Shown here piece by piece: positions 45,029 to 54,742 of a stretch of 64,000 nucleotides of DNA. Below the pieces are notes generated by a model. That model made no database searches. It worked only from the letters and a program-made list of their open reading frames with translations, and was not told where the DNA came from. The stretch is from NCBI RefSeq assembly GCF_010731735.1, contig NZ_AP022588.1:3534001-3598000 (forward strand), written 5' to 3'. The stretch comes from Mycolicibacterium sediminis (lineage in GTDB: Bacteria > Actinomycetota > Actinomycetes > Mycobacteriales > Mycobacteriaceae). Made by a program: the position numbers and the translations under genes. The number at the start of each line of letters is the position of its first letter. Within the stretch, counting starts at the first letter, position 1.

Positions 45029-46254
45029 TGTTCGCAACGGGCATCGTGCTGTTCGCACTGGCCATCCTCGTCTCGGTGGCCCTGCACGAATGCGGTCACA
45101 TGTGGGCCGCGCGGGCGACCGGCATGAAGGTGCGTCGCTACTTCGTCGGCTTCGGGCCCACCGTCTGGTCGACCATGCGGCCCAACCGGCTGGGCCAGAC
45201 GGAGTACGGCATCAAGGCCGTCCCGCTCGGCGGCTTCTGCGACATCGCGGGCATGACCGCCGTCGAGGAACTCGCGCCCGAGGACACCCGGTACGCGATG
45301 TACCGGCAGAAGGTGTGGAAGCGCGTCGCCGTCCTGTTCGCCGGACCCGGCATGAACTTCATCATCGGGCTCGTCCTCATCTACGGCATCGCGATCGCCT
45401 GGGGCCTGCCCAACCTGAACCAGCCCACCAATGCGATGGTCGGCGAAACCGCTTGTGTCGCAAGCCAGGTCACGAAGGATCGGGTAGACGAGTGCGCGGG
45501 CCCCGGCCCTGCCGCGCTGGCGGGCATCCAGGCCGGTGACGTCGTCACCAGGGTCGGCGACACCGACGTCGCCAACTTCGACGAGTTGGTGGCCGCGGTG
45601 CGCAAGCTCGACGGCCCGACTGCGTTCACCGTCGAGCGCGACGAGAACGGCACCGCGCGCGAGTTCACCACCACCGTCGACGTCACGTCCACGCAGCGGT
45701 TCACGAGCAAGGACGCCGCCGAGCCCACCCGGGTCGGCGCCGTCGGCATCGCTCCCGCGACGTTCGGGCCGACGCAGTACAACCCGTTGTCTGCGGTGCC
45801 CGCGACGTTCGCGTTCACCGGCGACCTCGCGGTCGAGCTGGGCAAGTCGCTCGCCAAGATCCCCACCAAGATCGGTGCGCTGTTCGACGCCATCGGTGGC
45901 GGCGAGCGCGACAAGGAGACGCCGATCAGCGTGGTCGGCGCCAGCATCATCGGCGGGGACACCGTCGACCACGGCGTGTGGGTGATGTTCTGGTTCTTCC
46001 TGGCCCAGCTGAACTTCGTCCTCGGCGCGATCAACCTGCTGCCGCTGCTGCCGTTCGACGGCGGCCACATCGCGATCGCCACGTTCGAGAAGCTGCGGAA
46101 CATGTTCCGCAGCGCGAGGGGGATGGTGGCCGCCGGACCGGTCAACTACCTCAAGTTGATGCCCGCCACCTACGTCATCCTCGTCGTGGTGGGCGCATAC
46201 ATGCTGTTGACGGTCACCGCCGACCTGGTCAACCCCATCAGGATCTTCCAGTAG
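45025..46254 (+). CDS. rip1: Site-2 intramembrane zinc metalloprotease Rip1
   Basis: A 409-residue S2P protease. The zinc motif HECGH (His21, Glu22, His25) lies in the first helix; the second catalytic region is [12 protein letters not shown] near residue 345. A PDZ domain occupies about residues 150-225 ([20 protein letters not shown]). Rip1 cleaves anti-sigma factors within the membrane and affects cell-envelope regulation. The ATG overlaps the dxr stop (ATGA). It corresponds to Rv2869c and is followed eight bases later by ispG. Confidence 0.95.
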   Translation: MMFATGIVLFALAILVSVALHECGHMWAARATGMKVRRYFVGFGPTVWSTMRPNRLGQTEYGIKAVPLGGFCDIAGMTAVEELAPEDTRYAMYRQKVWKRVAVLFAGPGMNFIIGLVLIYGIAIAWGLPNLNQPTNAMVGETACVASQVTKDRVDECAGPGPAALAGIQAGDVVTRVGDTDVANFDELVAAVRKLDGPTAFTVERDENGTAREFTTTVDVTSTQRFTSKDAAEPTRVGAVGIAPATFGPTQYNPLSAVPATFAFTGDLAVELGKSLAKIPTKIGALFDAIGGGERDKETPISVVGASIIGGDTVDHGVWVMFWFFLAQLNFVLGAINLLPLLPFDGGHIAIATFEKLRNMFRSARGMVAAGPVNYLKLMPATYVILVVVGAYMLLTVTADLVNPIRIFQ

Positions 46255-46262
46255 GAGCTGCC

Positions 46263-47435
46263 GTGACCACGTCCATCGGATTGGGCATGCCGGCACCGCC
46301 GGCTCCCACCCTCGCGCCGCGCCGCAAGACCCGCCAGCTCATGGTGGGCGACGTCGGCGTCGGCAGCGACCACCCCATCGCCGTGCAGTCGATGTGCACC
46401 ACCAAGACCCACGACATCAACGCGACGCTGCAGCAGATCGCCGAGCTGACGGCGTCGGGCTGCGACATCGTGCGGGTGGCCTGCCCCCGGCAGGAGGACG
46501 CCGATGCGCTGCCTGCCATCGCGAAGAAGGCGAACATCCCGGTGATCGCCGACATCCACTTCCAGCCGAAGTACATCTTCGCCGCGATCGACGCGGGGTG
46601 CGCGGCGGTCCGCGTCAACCCCGGCAACATCAAGGAGTTCGACGGCCGGGTCAAGGAGGTCGCCAAGGCGGCCGGAGCCGCGGGCATCCCCATCCGCATC
46701 GGCGTCAACGCCGGCTCGCTCGACCCCCGGCTGATGAAGAAGTACGGCAAGGCGACCCCGGAGGCGCTCGTCGAGTCGGCGCTGTGGGAGGCGTCGCTGT
46801 TCGAGGAGCACGGCTTCGGCGACATCAAGATCAGCGTCAAGCACAACGACCCGGTCATCATGGTCGCCGCCTACGAGATGCTCGCCGAGAAGTGCGACTA
46901 CCCGCTGCACCTCGGCGTCACCGAGGCCGGTCCCGCCTTCCAGGGCACCATCAAGTCGGCCGTCGCGTTCGGTGCGCTGCTGTCCAAGGGCATCGGCGAC
47001 ACGATCCGCGTCTCGCTGTCCGCGCCGCCGGTCGAGGAGATCAAGGTCGGCAACCAGATCCTCGAGTCGCTGAACCTGCGCCCCCGCGGTCTCGAGATCG
47101 TGTCGTGCCCGTCCTGCGGGCGCGCCCAGGTCGACGTCTACACCCTCGCCAACGAGGTGAGCGCCGGCCTGGAGGGCATGGACGTCCCGCTCCGCGTGGC
47201 GGTCATGGGCTGCGTCGTCAATGGACCCGGCGAGGCGCGCGAGGCCGACCTCGGCGTCGCGTCCGGCAACGGCAAGGGCCAGATCTTCGTGCGCGGCGAG
47301 GTGATCAAGACCGTGCCCGAGTCGATGATCGTCGAGACGCTGATCGAGGAGGCCATGCGGATCGCCGAGGAATCGAACACCGGCTCGGGTCCGGAGGCAA
47401 GTGCCAGCGGTTCGCCGGTGGTGACCGTAAGCTGA
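46263..47435 (+). CDS. ispG: 4-hydroxy-3-methylbut-2-en-1-yl diphosphate synthase
   Basis: A 390-residue IspG/GcpE. The 4Fe-4S cysteines are in SCPSCGR and [10 protein letters not shown]. The TIM-barrel start [25 protein letters not shown] and ADIHFQP are conserved. It makes HMBPP in the MEP pathway, the same pathway as dxr two genes upstream. GTG 46263 has AGGAG six bases before it. It corresponds to Rv2868c. The C-terminal 20 residues are low-complexity. Confidence 0.96.
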   Translation: MTTSIGLGMPAPPAPTLAPRRKTRQLMVGDVGVGSDHPIAVQSMCTTKTHDINATLQQIAELTASGCDIVRVACPRQEDADALPAIAKKANIPVIADIHFQPKYIFAAIDAGCAAVRVNPGNIKEFDGRVKEVAKAAGAAGIPIRIGVNAGSLDPRLMKKYGKATPEALVESALWEASLFEEHGFGDIKISVKHNDPVIMVAAYEMLAEKCDYPLHLGVTEAGPAFQGTIKSAVAFGALLSKGIGDTIRVSLSAPPVEEIKVGNQILESLNLRPRGLEIVSCPSCGRAQVDVYTLANEVSAGLEGMDVPLRVAVMGCVVNGPGEAREADLGVASGNGKGQIFVRGEVIKTVPESMIVETLIEEAMRIAEESNTGSGPEASASGSPVVTVS

Positions 47436-47500
47436 AGAGGACCCTGTGAGCCGGGTCACCGCACGCCGCTGAACGTCGCACGTCCGTCGAAAGAAGCACC

Positions 47501-48355
47501 ATGTCGGCTCCTCCGCTCTTCCGCCTCGCCGACGAGCGCCGCGTCACCGTGGTGCGCGACGCCGCAGCGGTGCGCCGGGTGTTCGCCGACGACCCGGTGG
47601 GTTCCTGCATGGTGGCGTCCCGCGTCGCCGACCACGGGGTGGATCCGACGGCCATCGGCGGCGAACTCTGGACCCGCCGGGAGCCGGGGGAATCGCTCTG
47701 CTTCGCCGGCGCGAACCTGATCCCGTTGCGCGGCAGCGCATCCGACGTCACCGCCTTCGCCGACAAGGCCATGAGTTCGCCGCGGCGGTGCTCGTCGCTG
47801 GTGGGGCACGCCGAGCTGGTGCTGCCCATGTGGGAACGGCTCGAGGGCGCGTGGGGAACGGCGCGGGACGTCCGCGACGACCAGCCGCTCATGGCGCTCG
47901 ACCGCGACCCGCAGTGCGCGGTCGACGCGCACGTGCGACCCGTGCGGATGGACGAACTCGACGCCTACCTCGTCGCCGCCATCGACATGTTCATCGGAGA
48001 GGTCGGCATCGACCCCCGGCTCGGCGACGGCGGCCGCGGCTACCGCAGGCGTGTCGCCGGGCTGATCGCCGCCGGACGCGCATGGGCGCGGTTCGAACGC
48101 GGCGAGGTGGTGTTCAAGGCCGAGGTCGGCTCGCAATCACCCGACGTCGGACAGATCCAGGGCGTCTGGGTGCACCCCGACTGGCGCGGCCGCGGGATCG
48201 GCGCCGCCGGCACGGCCACCCTCGCCGGTGCGGTGGTCCGCGGCGGCCGCATCGCGAGCCTGTACGTCAACGCATTCAACGCCGTGGCCCGCGCCACTTA
48301 CGACCGGATCGGCTTCCTTCAGGTCGGCACGTTCGCGACCGTCCTGCTCGACTGA
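47501..48355 (+). CDS. GNAT-family N-acetyltransferase with DUF4081-like N-terminus
   Basis: A 284-residue protein with a C-terminal GNAT domain: VGQIQGVWVHPDWRGRGIGAAGTATL supplies the acetyl-CoA P-loop (RGRGIG) and YVNAFNAVARATYDRIGF the final helix. The N-terminal 130 residues form a second domain seen in actinobacterial relatives such as Rv2867c. The substrate is unknown. It lies 65 bases after ispG and may share its transcript. Confidence 0.85.
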   Translation: MSAPPLFRLADERRVTVVRDAAAVRRVFADDPVGSCMVASRVADHGVDPTAIGGELWTRREPGESLCFAGANLIPLRGSASDVTAFADKAMSSPRRCSSLVGHAELVLPMWERLEGAWGTARDVRDDQPLMALDRDPQCAVDAHVRPVRMDELDAYLVAAIDMFIGEVGIDPRLGDGGRGYRRRVAGLIAAGRAWARFERGEVVFKAEVGSQSPDVGQIQGVWVHPDWRGRGIGAAGTATLAGAVVRGGRIASLYVNAFNAVARATYDRIGFLQVGTFATVLLD

Positions 48356-48557
48356 GGTCTTCGGCTCGGCCCGGCCGCTCGAGTGTGAAACTGACGACGC
48401 GACACGCCGGTGAGGCGTCGCAGGATTCACTCTCGGCGGGCCGCACGGCGGACGACCGCGCGATCTCGCCCGGATCAACACCCGATCACGGACCGATCTC
48501 GACGACGCCGGTGCGCCTCCGCCCAAACCGTGAGTCACACTCTTAACATCAGCCTCA

Positions 48558-50375
48558 ATGGCATCGCTAACCTCATTCGTATCACGGGCAGCCGCGTTGC
48601 TGACGGTCACCGTCCTCGCCGCTAGCGCGCTCGGAGCGTGCACGCCCAAGCCGCAGGGCCCCGAGCCCACCGCAGAGGCGTTCTTCGCCGCACTCGCGAC
48701 GGGCGACACCGCCCGGGCCGCCGACCTCGCCGACAAGCCCGCCGACGCGCGCGCCGCGCTCAACGAGGCGTGGAAGGGGTTGCAGGCGACCGCACTCGAC
48801 GCCCAGGTGATCGGCTCCCGCTACGCCGAGGACACCGGCAGCATCACCTACCGCTACACGTGGCACCTGCCCAAGGACCGCACGTGGACCTATGACGGCC
48901 AACTCAACATGGTCCGCGACGAGGGCCGCTGGGAGGTCCGGTGGAGCGCCGCGGGCCTGCACCCCAGCCTCGGCGAGCACCAGATGTTCGCCCTGCGGTC
49001 CGACCCGCCGCGACGGGCGTCGGTCAACGAGCACGGCGGCAGCGACGTCCTCGTCCCGGGTTACCGGTACGGCTACGGCCTCGATGCCAGGGCAGCCGCC
49101 GGCGACCTGATGGCCACCGCCACCGCCGTCGCGGACGCCCTGCGCCCGTTCGACCCCGCCATGGACGCGCAGCGGCTCGCGGAGACGGCCAGTTCGTCCA
49201 CCCGGCCGCTGAACCTGGTCACCCTGAATCAGGCAGACCACGATCGCGTGCAGGCGTTGATCGGCAACCGGCCCGGCGTCGTCGTCACGCCGCAGCCCGA
49301 CCTGATCGCGACCGACGACCGGTTCGCGCCGGCCATCATCGACCAGGTCAAGAAGTCGGTCACCGACCAGGTGAACGGCGAGGCCGGCTGGCGGATCGTC
49401 AGCATCAACCAGAACGGCGCCGAGGTCGACGTCCTCAACGAGGTCGCCGGTGCGCCCGCCCCGTCGATCACGATCAGCCTGGACCGAGCGGTCCAAAACG
49501 CTGCGCAGGACGCGGTGAACATGGTGGGCCGGAAGGCGATGATCGTCGCCATCAAGCCGTCGACGGGGGAGATCCTCGGCGTGGCGCAGAACGCGGCCGC
49601 GGACGCCGACGGTCCCACCGCGACCATGGGCCTCTACCCGCCGGGGTCCACGTTCAAGATCGTCACCGCCGGCGCCGCGATCGACCGCGACATGGCCACG
49701 CCCAACACACTTCTCGGCTGCCCCGGCCAGCTCGACATCGGCCACCGGACGGTGCCCAACTACGGGGGTTTCGACCTCGGCACCGTGCCGCTGTCGCGGG
49801 CCTTCGCCAGTTCCTGCAACACCACGTTCGCCGAACTGGCCAGCAAGATGCCCCCGCGGGGGCTGACCGCGGCCGCCGCCCAGTACGGCATCGGTCCGGA
49901 CTACGTCGTCGACGGCATCACGACCGTCACCGGTTCGGTCCCTCCTACCGTGAACCTCGCCGAGCGCACCGAGGACGGCTTCGGCCAGGGCAAGGTGCTG
50001 GTGAGCCCGTTCGGCATGGCGCTCGTCGCCGCCACCGTGGCCGCGGGCAAGACGCCGGTGCCGCAGCTCATCGAAGGCCGGAACACGGCGATCGAGGATG
50101 CGGGAGCACCGATCTCGCCGAAGATGATCGACGGGCTCCGCCCGATGATGCGACTGGTCGTCACCAACGGCACCGCGAAGGACCTCAACGGCGTGGGCGA
50201 CGTGCGGGGCAAGACCGGTGAGGCGGAGTTCGAGGGCGGCTCACACGCCTGGTTCGCCGGGTACCGGGGCGACCTGGCCTTCGCGGCGCTCATCGTGGGC
50301 GGCGGCAGTTCGGAGTACGCCGTGCGGATGACCAGGGACATGCTGAACGGCTTGCCGCCCGACTACCTCGCCTGA
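48558..50375 (+). CDS. Penicillin-binding lipoprotein (class B-like transpeptidase)
   Basis: A 605-residue PBP anchored by a lipobox LGAC (Cys28). An NTF2-like MecA-type domain spans about residues 33-140, then a dimerisation region, then a transpeptidase domain with the active-site serine Ser364 (PGSTFK), the SCN motif (Ser419-Asn421) and KTG (552-554). It cross-links peptidoglycan outside the membrane and is a beta-lactam target. It matches Rv2864c. The ATG lies in a 202-base gap, so it has its own promoter. Confidence 0.92.
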   Translation: MASLTSFVSRAAALLTVTVLAASALGACTPKPQGPEPTAEAFFAALATGDTARAADLADKPADARAALNEAWKGLQATALDAQVIGSRYAEDTGSITYRYTWHLPKDRTWTYDGQLNMVRDEGRWEVRWSAAGLHPSLGEHQMFALRSDPPRRASVNEHGGSDVLVPGYRYGYGLDARAAAGDLMATATAVADALRPFDPAMDAQRLAETASSSTRPLNLVTLNQADHDRVQALIGNRPGVVVTPQPDLIATDDRFAPAIIDQVKKSVTDQVNGEAGWRIVSINQNGAEVDVLNEVAGAPAPSITISLDRAVQNAAQDAVNMVGRKAMIVAIKPSTGEILGVAQNAAADADGPTATMGLYPPGSTFKIVTAGAAIDRDMATPNTLLGCPGQLDIGHRTVPNYGGFDLGTVPLSRAFASSCNTTFAELASKMPPRGLTAAAAQYGIGPDYVVDGITTVTGSVPPTVNLAERTEDGFGQGKVLVSPFGMALVAATVAAGKTPVPQLIEGRNTAIEDAGAPISPKMIDGLRPMMRLVVTNGTAKDLNGVGDVRGKTGEAEFEGGSHAWFAGYRGDLAFAALIVGGGSSEYAVRMTRDMLNGLPPDYLA

Positions 50376-50417
50376 GCCGACCGGCACCGGACGCCCGGCG
50401 GTAACGTTGACGTCCTG

Positions 50418-51047
50418 ATGAACGGGATGGACGCGAACGGGATGGATGGCGACGCCGCGCACATGCAGGTGGCCGTCGGCGCCGACGGGCTACGCATATC
50501 GGACGCCGACCGCAACGGGACGCTGCGCCGCCTCCACAACGCGGTGGCGCTGGGCCTCATCGACATCGACGAGTTCGAGGAGCGTTCGGCGGCCGTCGGT
50601 CGCGCCCGGCTGCAGTCCGAACTCGCCGCACTCGTCGGCGACCTTCCCGGCCCCGGGGCGATCGTGACCACGGCCACCGACCGCGTCGAACTGCGCGGCG
50701 TCCTGGGATCGCTGAAGCGCCACGGCGAATGGGTGGTCCCAACCCGGCTGGCGCTGGTGCGCCGCATGGGGTCGATCGACCTCGACCTCACCCGGGCGCG
50801 CTTCGCCGGCCCCATCGTCGTCATCGAACTCGACATGAAGTTCGGCTCGGTGGACATCCGGCTCCCCGAGGGCGCGAGCGCGTCGATCGACGATCTCGAG
50901 GTCATCGTCGGCAGCGCGCGCGACCACCGCAAGGACGCGCCCGCCGAGGGCAGGCCACACGTCGTGCTCACCGGGCGCAGCGTCTGCGGATCGGTCGACA
51001 TCCGTGGCCCCCGCCGTGCGGGGATCGGCCGCCTGCGCCGCGGTTAA
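50418..51047 (+). CDS. DUF1707 domain protein with LiaF-like C-terminus
   Basis: A 209-residue protein. The N-terminal DUF1707 module is LRISDADRNGTLRRLHNAVALGLIDIDEFEERSAAVGRA; the C-terminal half is a beta-helix-like region (FAGPIVVIELDMKFGSVDIRLPEGA) resembling the LiaF/DUF2154 kind. No membrane helix or signal is visible. The function is unknown; such proteins are common in actinobacteria and are often linked to envelope stress. It is convergent with the thioesterase gene, overlapping by four bases. Confidence 0.75.
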   Translation: MNGMDANGMDGDAAHMQVAVGADGLRISDADRNGTLRRLHNAVALGLIDIDEFEERSAAVGRARLQSELAALVGDLPGPGAIVTTATDRVELRGVLGSLKRHGEWVVPTRLALVRRMGSIDLDLTRARFAGPIVVIELDMKFGSVDIRLPEGASASIDDLEVIVGSARDHRKDAPAEGRPHVVLTGRSVCGSVDIRGPRRAGIGRLRRG

Positions 51048-51433
51048 CGGGGCGCGAGCACCGCGAACGTCAGCGTGGCCCGCGCCGCGAGCCGGTCGCG
51101 GCCGGCGTCGAACACGTCGACCGCGGTGACGATCAGGCGTCTCCCCGCCCGGACGACCGTGGCCTCGGCCCTGGCCGGCCCGTCGATGATCGGGGCGAGG
51201 AAGTGCACGTTCATGTCCGCGGTCGTGACGTCGCAGCCCGCGACGTCACCCGCGAGTCGTCCCGCGGCGATGTCGATGAGCGTGGCGACCAGCCCGCCCT
51301 GGATGGCGCCACGCACGTTGACGAGGTCGGGCCGGTTGTCCATCTCGATGACGAGTCGCTCGGCACCTTTCGCCAGGGACTGCTCCACGTCGCGCATGCC
51401 CAGCCGCCGCAGCAGGTGTTCCTGATCACTCAC
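51044..51433 (-). CDS. PaaI-family hotdog thioesterase
   Basis: A 129-residue single-hotdog protein with VRGAIQGGLVATLIDIAAGRLAG, the 4HBT/PaaI helix, and DMNVHFLAPIIDGPARAEATVVRAGRRL. The position usually held by a catalytic aspartate carries the IDIAAG motif. It probably hydrolyses small acyl-CoAs. It is monocistronic on the minus strand and faces away from map. Confidence 0.82.
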   Translation of the reverse strand: MSDQEHLLRRLGMRDVEQSLAKGAERLVIEMDNRPDLVNVRGAIQGGLVATLIDIAAGRLAGDVAGCDVTTADMNVHFLAPIIDGPARAEATVVRAGRRLIVTAVDVFDAGRDRLAARATLTFAVLAPR

Positions 51434-51512
51434 CGCCCGACGGTAACACCATTACCGCAGCTCGTGACCCGCTGGCGTCGGCGTCCGTCAGCAGACTGAT
51501 TAGGCTGGTCGA

Positions 51513-52373
51513 ATGGCTGTTCGCACCGCCCTCCGTTCCGGCGAGTTGTCCCCGACGCTGCACGTCCCCGCCTCCATCGACCGTCCCGAATACGCGTGGA
51601 AGTCGACCGTCCGCGAGGGCTCGGAGCCATGGGTGCAGTCACCCGACGTGATCGAGCGGATGCGCGTCGCCGGCCGCATCGCCGCCAACGCGCTGGCCGA
51701 GGCGGGCCGCGCCGTCGCACCCGGCGTCACCACGGACGCACTCGACCGCATCGCGCACGAGTACATGGTCGACCACGGCGCGTACCCGTCCACGCTGGGC
51801 TACAAGGGCTTCCCCAAGTCCTGCTGCACGTCGCTCAACGAGGTCATCTGCCACGGCATCCCCGACTCGACGGTCGTCGAGGACGGCGACATCGTCAACA
51901 TCGACGTCACCGCGTTCATCGACGGCGTCCACGGTGACACCAATGCCACCTTCCTCGCCGGCGACGTGTCCGAGGAACACCGCCTCCTCGTCGAACGCAC
52001 CCACGAGGCCACGATGCGCGCCATCAAGGCGGTCAAGCCCGGCCGGGCGCTGTCCGTCGTCGGCCGCGTCATCGAGTCGTACGCGAATCGGTTCGGCTAC
52101 AACGTCGTTCGCGACTTCACCGGCCACGGCATCGGCACCACCTTCCACAACGGGCTCGTCGTCCTGCACTACGACCAGCCCGAGGTCGACACGATCCTCG
52201 AGCCCGGAATGACGTTCACCATCGAGCCGATGATCAATCTCGGCGCGCTGGACTACGAGATCTGGGACGACGGCTGGACCGTCGCGACGCGCGACAAGAA
52301 GTGGACCGCGCAGTTCGAGCACACCCTCGTGGTCACCGACGACGGCGCAGACGTCCTCACGCTGGCGGACTGA
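51513..52373 (+). CDS. map: Type I methionine aminopeptidase
   Basis: A 286-residue MetAP like M. tuberculosis MapB (Rv2861c). The N-terminal 45-residue extension has the PxxP-like region before [13 protein letters not shown]. Metal ligands are seen in [19 protein letters not shown] (two aspartates), [10 protein letters not shown] (histidine), FTIEPM (glutamate) and the final QFEHT glutamate. It removes the start methionine from new proteins. The ATG lies in a short gap divergent from the thioesterase gene. Confidence 0.95.
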   Translation: MAVRTALRSGELSPTLHVPASIDRPEYAWKSTVREGSEPWVQSPDVIERMRVAGRIAANALAEAGRAVAPGVTTDALDRIAHEYMVDHGAYPSTLGYKGFPKSCCTSLNEVICHGIPDSTVVEDGDIVNIDVTAFIDGVHGDTNATFLAGDVSEEHRLLVERTHEATMRAIKAVKPGRALSVVGRVIESYANRFGYNVVRDFTGHGIGTTFHNGLVVLHYDQPEVDTILEPGMTFTIEPMINLGALDYEIWDDGWTVATRDKKWTAQFEHTLVVTDDGADVLTLAD

Positions 52374-52378
52374 CACCC

Positions 52379-53047
52379 GTGGGCGGCCCAGGCATCCGCG
52401 TGCTCGCACTGGTGGCCGCGGTCGCGGTGCTCGCCGGATGCGGGACCGCCGTCGAGGGGACGGCGACGTGGCCGGGCGCGCGACTCGACCGGGGCGTGCT
52501 GGGCGCGGCGGACTTCCCGCCCGGCGTCGGGTACGACGTCGTGGAGGACGCGCCCGCCGAGTCCGACGGTCCCGGTGGGCCACCGGCGATGCTGTCGGAG
52601 CCCCGCGGTTGCGCCAACGGACTGACCGAGGTCATCGCCGCGTCCGCCGAGCGCGGACCGGGCAGCGCGGTGCGATACGTGGTGACCTACGACGGGGCCC
52701 GCATCCTCGTCACGGTGCTGTCCTGGCCGCTCGATCTCGACGGCCTCGCCGCGGAGGCGGACCGCTGCGACGCCTTCGAGGCGTACTTCGACCCGACGTC
52801 GCCGGGCATACCGATGACGACGACCGCGTTGCCCACGCCGCGGCCCGACGCGCTGGCCTACCGCCAGACGATGCGGCTGGGTGGCGCCGAGAGCAGCGTC
52901 TACTTCTGGTTCGGCAACGTCGGAGCGTCGGCGGTCTTCGCGGTGGCGTTCCCGACGCCCAACCCGACGATCGGCGTCAAAGCCGAATTGCCGCAGACGT
53001 TTATGGACGTCGCCGTCACCCAGACCGACCGCTTGGGAGGCGCCTGA
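52379..53047 (+). CDS. Putative mycobacterial lipoprotein
   Basis: A 222-residue exported protein with lipobox LAGC about residue 20, then GTAVEGTATWPGARL. It has several cysteines and the FGNVGASAVFAVAFPTPNP strand, a pattern like sensor- or LpqN-type mycobacterial lipoproteins, though I do not recognise the family with certainty. GTG 52379 is chosen five bases after the map stop because it places a short basic start before the signal helix. Confidence 0.65.
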   Translation: MGGPGIRVLALVAAVAVLAGCGTAVEGTATWPGARLDRGVLGAADFPPGVGYDVVEDAPAESDGPGGPPAMLSEPRGCANGLTEVIAASAERGPGSAVRYVVTYDGARILVTVLSWPLDLDGLAAEADRCDAFEAYFDPTSPGIPMTTTALPTPRPDALAYRQTMRLGGAESSVYFWFGNVGASAVFAVAFPTPNPTIGVKAELPQTFMDVAVTQTDRLGGA

Positions 53048-53120
53048 CCGTCGGGTGCGAGAGCGGTGCGGAGCCCGGGAAATCGGCCCCCCACATGATC
53101 AATCCCTGTAGCGTTGGCTG

Positions 53121-53684
53121 ATGCCTTCGTCAGTGCTCACCGTCGACGGGTTCGCCGCGACCGTCGACGTCTCCGGCCCCGAACAGGGGTCGGTGGTGGT
53201 GCTGCTCGGCGCGGCCAATCAGGGCCCGTCGGCCTACGAGGGCGTGTGTCAGCGCCTGCACACGGCCTCGCTCAAGACCATCGTCATCGCGCCCGATCCG
53301 CGGCTGTCGGCCAAGGTCGTGGTGAGCATCCTCGACGCGTTGGGCGTCCGCTGGGCGTTGCTCGTCGGCGACCGCATCGGCGGGGAACTCGCCTGGGAAC
53401 TCGCGGCGACGCGGCTGGACCGCTTCATCGGTCTGGTGGTCGTCGACAGGGGACACCCGTGCGTCACCGATCAGGCCGGCATCGTCCGCGATGCGGACTG
53501 CCCGCCGGTCGAGGTCAACGTCACCGCCCTCGTCAGTTCGCCGGCGGCGAAGGCCGTGGCGCGGGCGAGTCAGCGCTTCGTCTACGGCGACTACCGACTG
53601 GTGGAATTGCTCGGCCGGCGTAACGCCCACGAGTCCACGGCGCAGTTGGCCGCCGAGATCGTGATGCGCACCAGTACCTGGTAG
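53121..53684 (+). CDS. Small alpha/beta-hydrolase-fold protein, atypical nucleophile
   Basis: A 187-residue protein with the shape of an alpha/beta hydrolase core: VVVLLGAANQGPSAYEGVCQRL, then TIVIAPDPR and the nucleophile elbow WALLVGDRIGGELAWELA. The usual G-x-S-x-G serine is replaced by Asp84 (GDRIGG). A short FIGLVVVDRGHP strand follows. The cap region is missing and the C-terminal third is helical. It may be an aspartate-dependent hydrolase or a non-catalytic fold. Confidence 0.65.
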   Translation: MPSSVLTVDGFAATVDVSGPEQGSVVVLLGAANQGPSAYEGVCQRLHTASLKTIVIAPDPRLSAKVVVSILDALGVRWALLVGDRIGGELAWELAATRLDRFIGLVVVDRGHPCVTDQAGIVRDADCPPVEVNVTALVSSPAAKAVARASQRFVYGDYRLVELLGRRNAHESTAQLAAEIVMRTSTW

Positions 53685-53688
53685 CGAT

Positions 53689-54087
53689 TCACCGCCGAGC
53701 GCGGCGGGCCACCGACAGCGCGGCGGCGCCCTGGCCGATCAACAGCCAGAATCCAGACCTGGGCAGCACGGCCGCGCCGATGACGCCCATCGCCGTCAGC
53801 CCCGCACCGATGGGCACCACCGCTCCGTCGGTCGCCCGTGCACCACGAAGCGCAGCACCCACGGTCCCGATCGCCGCGCCCGACGTCAGGAACCACAGCG
53901 CCACCTCGCGCCGGTGCCGCTCGGCCGCCGGGAGGTCGGCGTTCTCCACCGCGTCCACGAGGCCGTCGCGCGCAATCCCCGCCAGCTGGCGGCGGTAGAG
54001 CCACGCCCCCAGCAGATCGTGCCCGATGCCCGTGGCGACGGCAGCCGTGCCGATGCGCGTCAATGCTCGGGATGGGTGAACTGCCAT
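53689..54087 (-). CDS. Small membrane protein controlled by divergent TetR
   Basis: A 132-residue protein with four hydrophobic segments: IGTAAVATGIGHDLLGAWL, ALWFLTSGAAIGTVGAAL, GAVVPIGAGLTAMGVIGAAVL and GFWLLIGQGAAAL. It resembles the DUF6463-like or DoxX-like small membrane proteins; the function is unknown. It is divergent from a TetR gene with two operators in between, so it is the probable regulated target. Its Shine-Dalgarno GGAG lies seven bases before the ATG. Confidence 0.7.
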   Translation of the reverse strand: MAVHPSRALTRIGTAAVATGIGHDLLGAWLYRRQLAGIARDGLVDAVENADLPAAERHRREVALWFLTSGAAIGTVGAALRGARATDGAVVPIGAGLTAMGVIGAAVLPRSGFWLLIGQGAAALSVARRARR

Positions 54088-54109
54088 GGGAACTCCTCCG
54101 AGTTAGGCT

Positions 54110-54127
54110 CCATACGCCACCGTATGG
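54110..54127. promoter_or_regulatory. TetR operator 1
   Basis: CCATACGCCACCGTATGG: perfect seven-base arms CCATACG/CGTATGG with four bases between, 22 bases upstream of the membrane-protein start. Confidence 0.8.
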
Positions 54128-54135
54128 AACTCGGA

Positions 54136-54153
54136 CCATACGGTACCGTACGG
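54136..54153. promoter_or_regulatory. TetR operator 2
   Basis: CCATACGGTACCGTACGG: the same 7-4-7 layout as operator 1 with one arm mismatch. Its centre lies 26 bases from that of operator 1, and it ends three bases before the tetR ATG. Confidence 0.75.
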
Positions 54154-54156
54154 GCC

Positions 54157-54735
54157 ATGCCGACGAAAGGCCCATCGGGCACCGTCACCCGTGCCGACTG
54201 GGCGGCAGCGGCCCTGGTCGCACTGCGGGCGGGCGGGCCGTCGGCGGTGCGGGTGGAGGCCATCGCCCGCACGTTGGGCGTGTCGAAGGGATCGTTCTAC
54301 TGGCACTTCGCCGACCGGCGCGAGCTGCTGGAGACGGCGATCGCGGCCTGGGAAGCAGAGAGCACCGAGGCGATCATCGCCGAATCCGAGCGTGGCGAGG
54401 ACGCTGCGGACAAGTTGCGTCGCCTCGTGTCACGCGTGACGCGCAGCTTCGACGGTGACGTGGCCCCGGGCGAGCTGATGCTGTACCTCGAGGCCGAGCG
54501 CGAGGGCGTGCGGGAGTCGGTGGAACGGGTGGTGGACCGTCGGCTCGACTACGTGGCGGCCCTGCTGGTGGAACTGGGCCACGACGAGGCGGAGGCACAG
54601 CGCCGTGCGGCGCTCGCGATCACCGTCGTCGTGGGCGCCTATCAGCTCGTGATCGGCGCACCGGGTCCGATGTCGCGACGGTCGCTGTCGCACGGTGCAT
54701 TCGCCGACACTCTGTTCGGTGCACTGACCCGGTGA
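54157..54735 (+). CDS. TetR-family transcriptional regulator
   Basis: A 192-residue regulator with helix-turn-helix VRVEAIARTLGVSKGSFYWHFADRRELLETAI. The remaining 140 residues are the ligand and dimer half. ATG 54157 is chosen because it follows operator 2 directly; ATG 54124 would lie inside operator 1. With operators at 54110-54127 and 54136-54153 it should repress itself and the membrane-protein gene. It ends seven bases from the convergent APC permease gene. Confidence 0.88.
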   Translation: MPTKGPSGTVTRADWAAAALVALRAGGPSAVRVEAIARTLGVSKGSFYWHFADRRELLETAIAAWEAESTEAIIAESERGEDAADKLRRLVSRVTRSFDGDVAPGELMLYLEAEREGVRESVERVVDRRLDYVAALLVELGHDEAEAQRRAALAITVVVGAYQLVIGAPGPMSRRSLSHGAFADTLFGALTR

Positions 54736-54742
54736 CCGTCGC

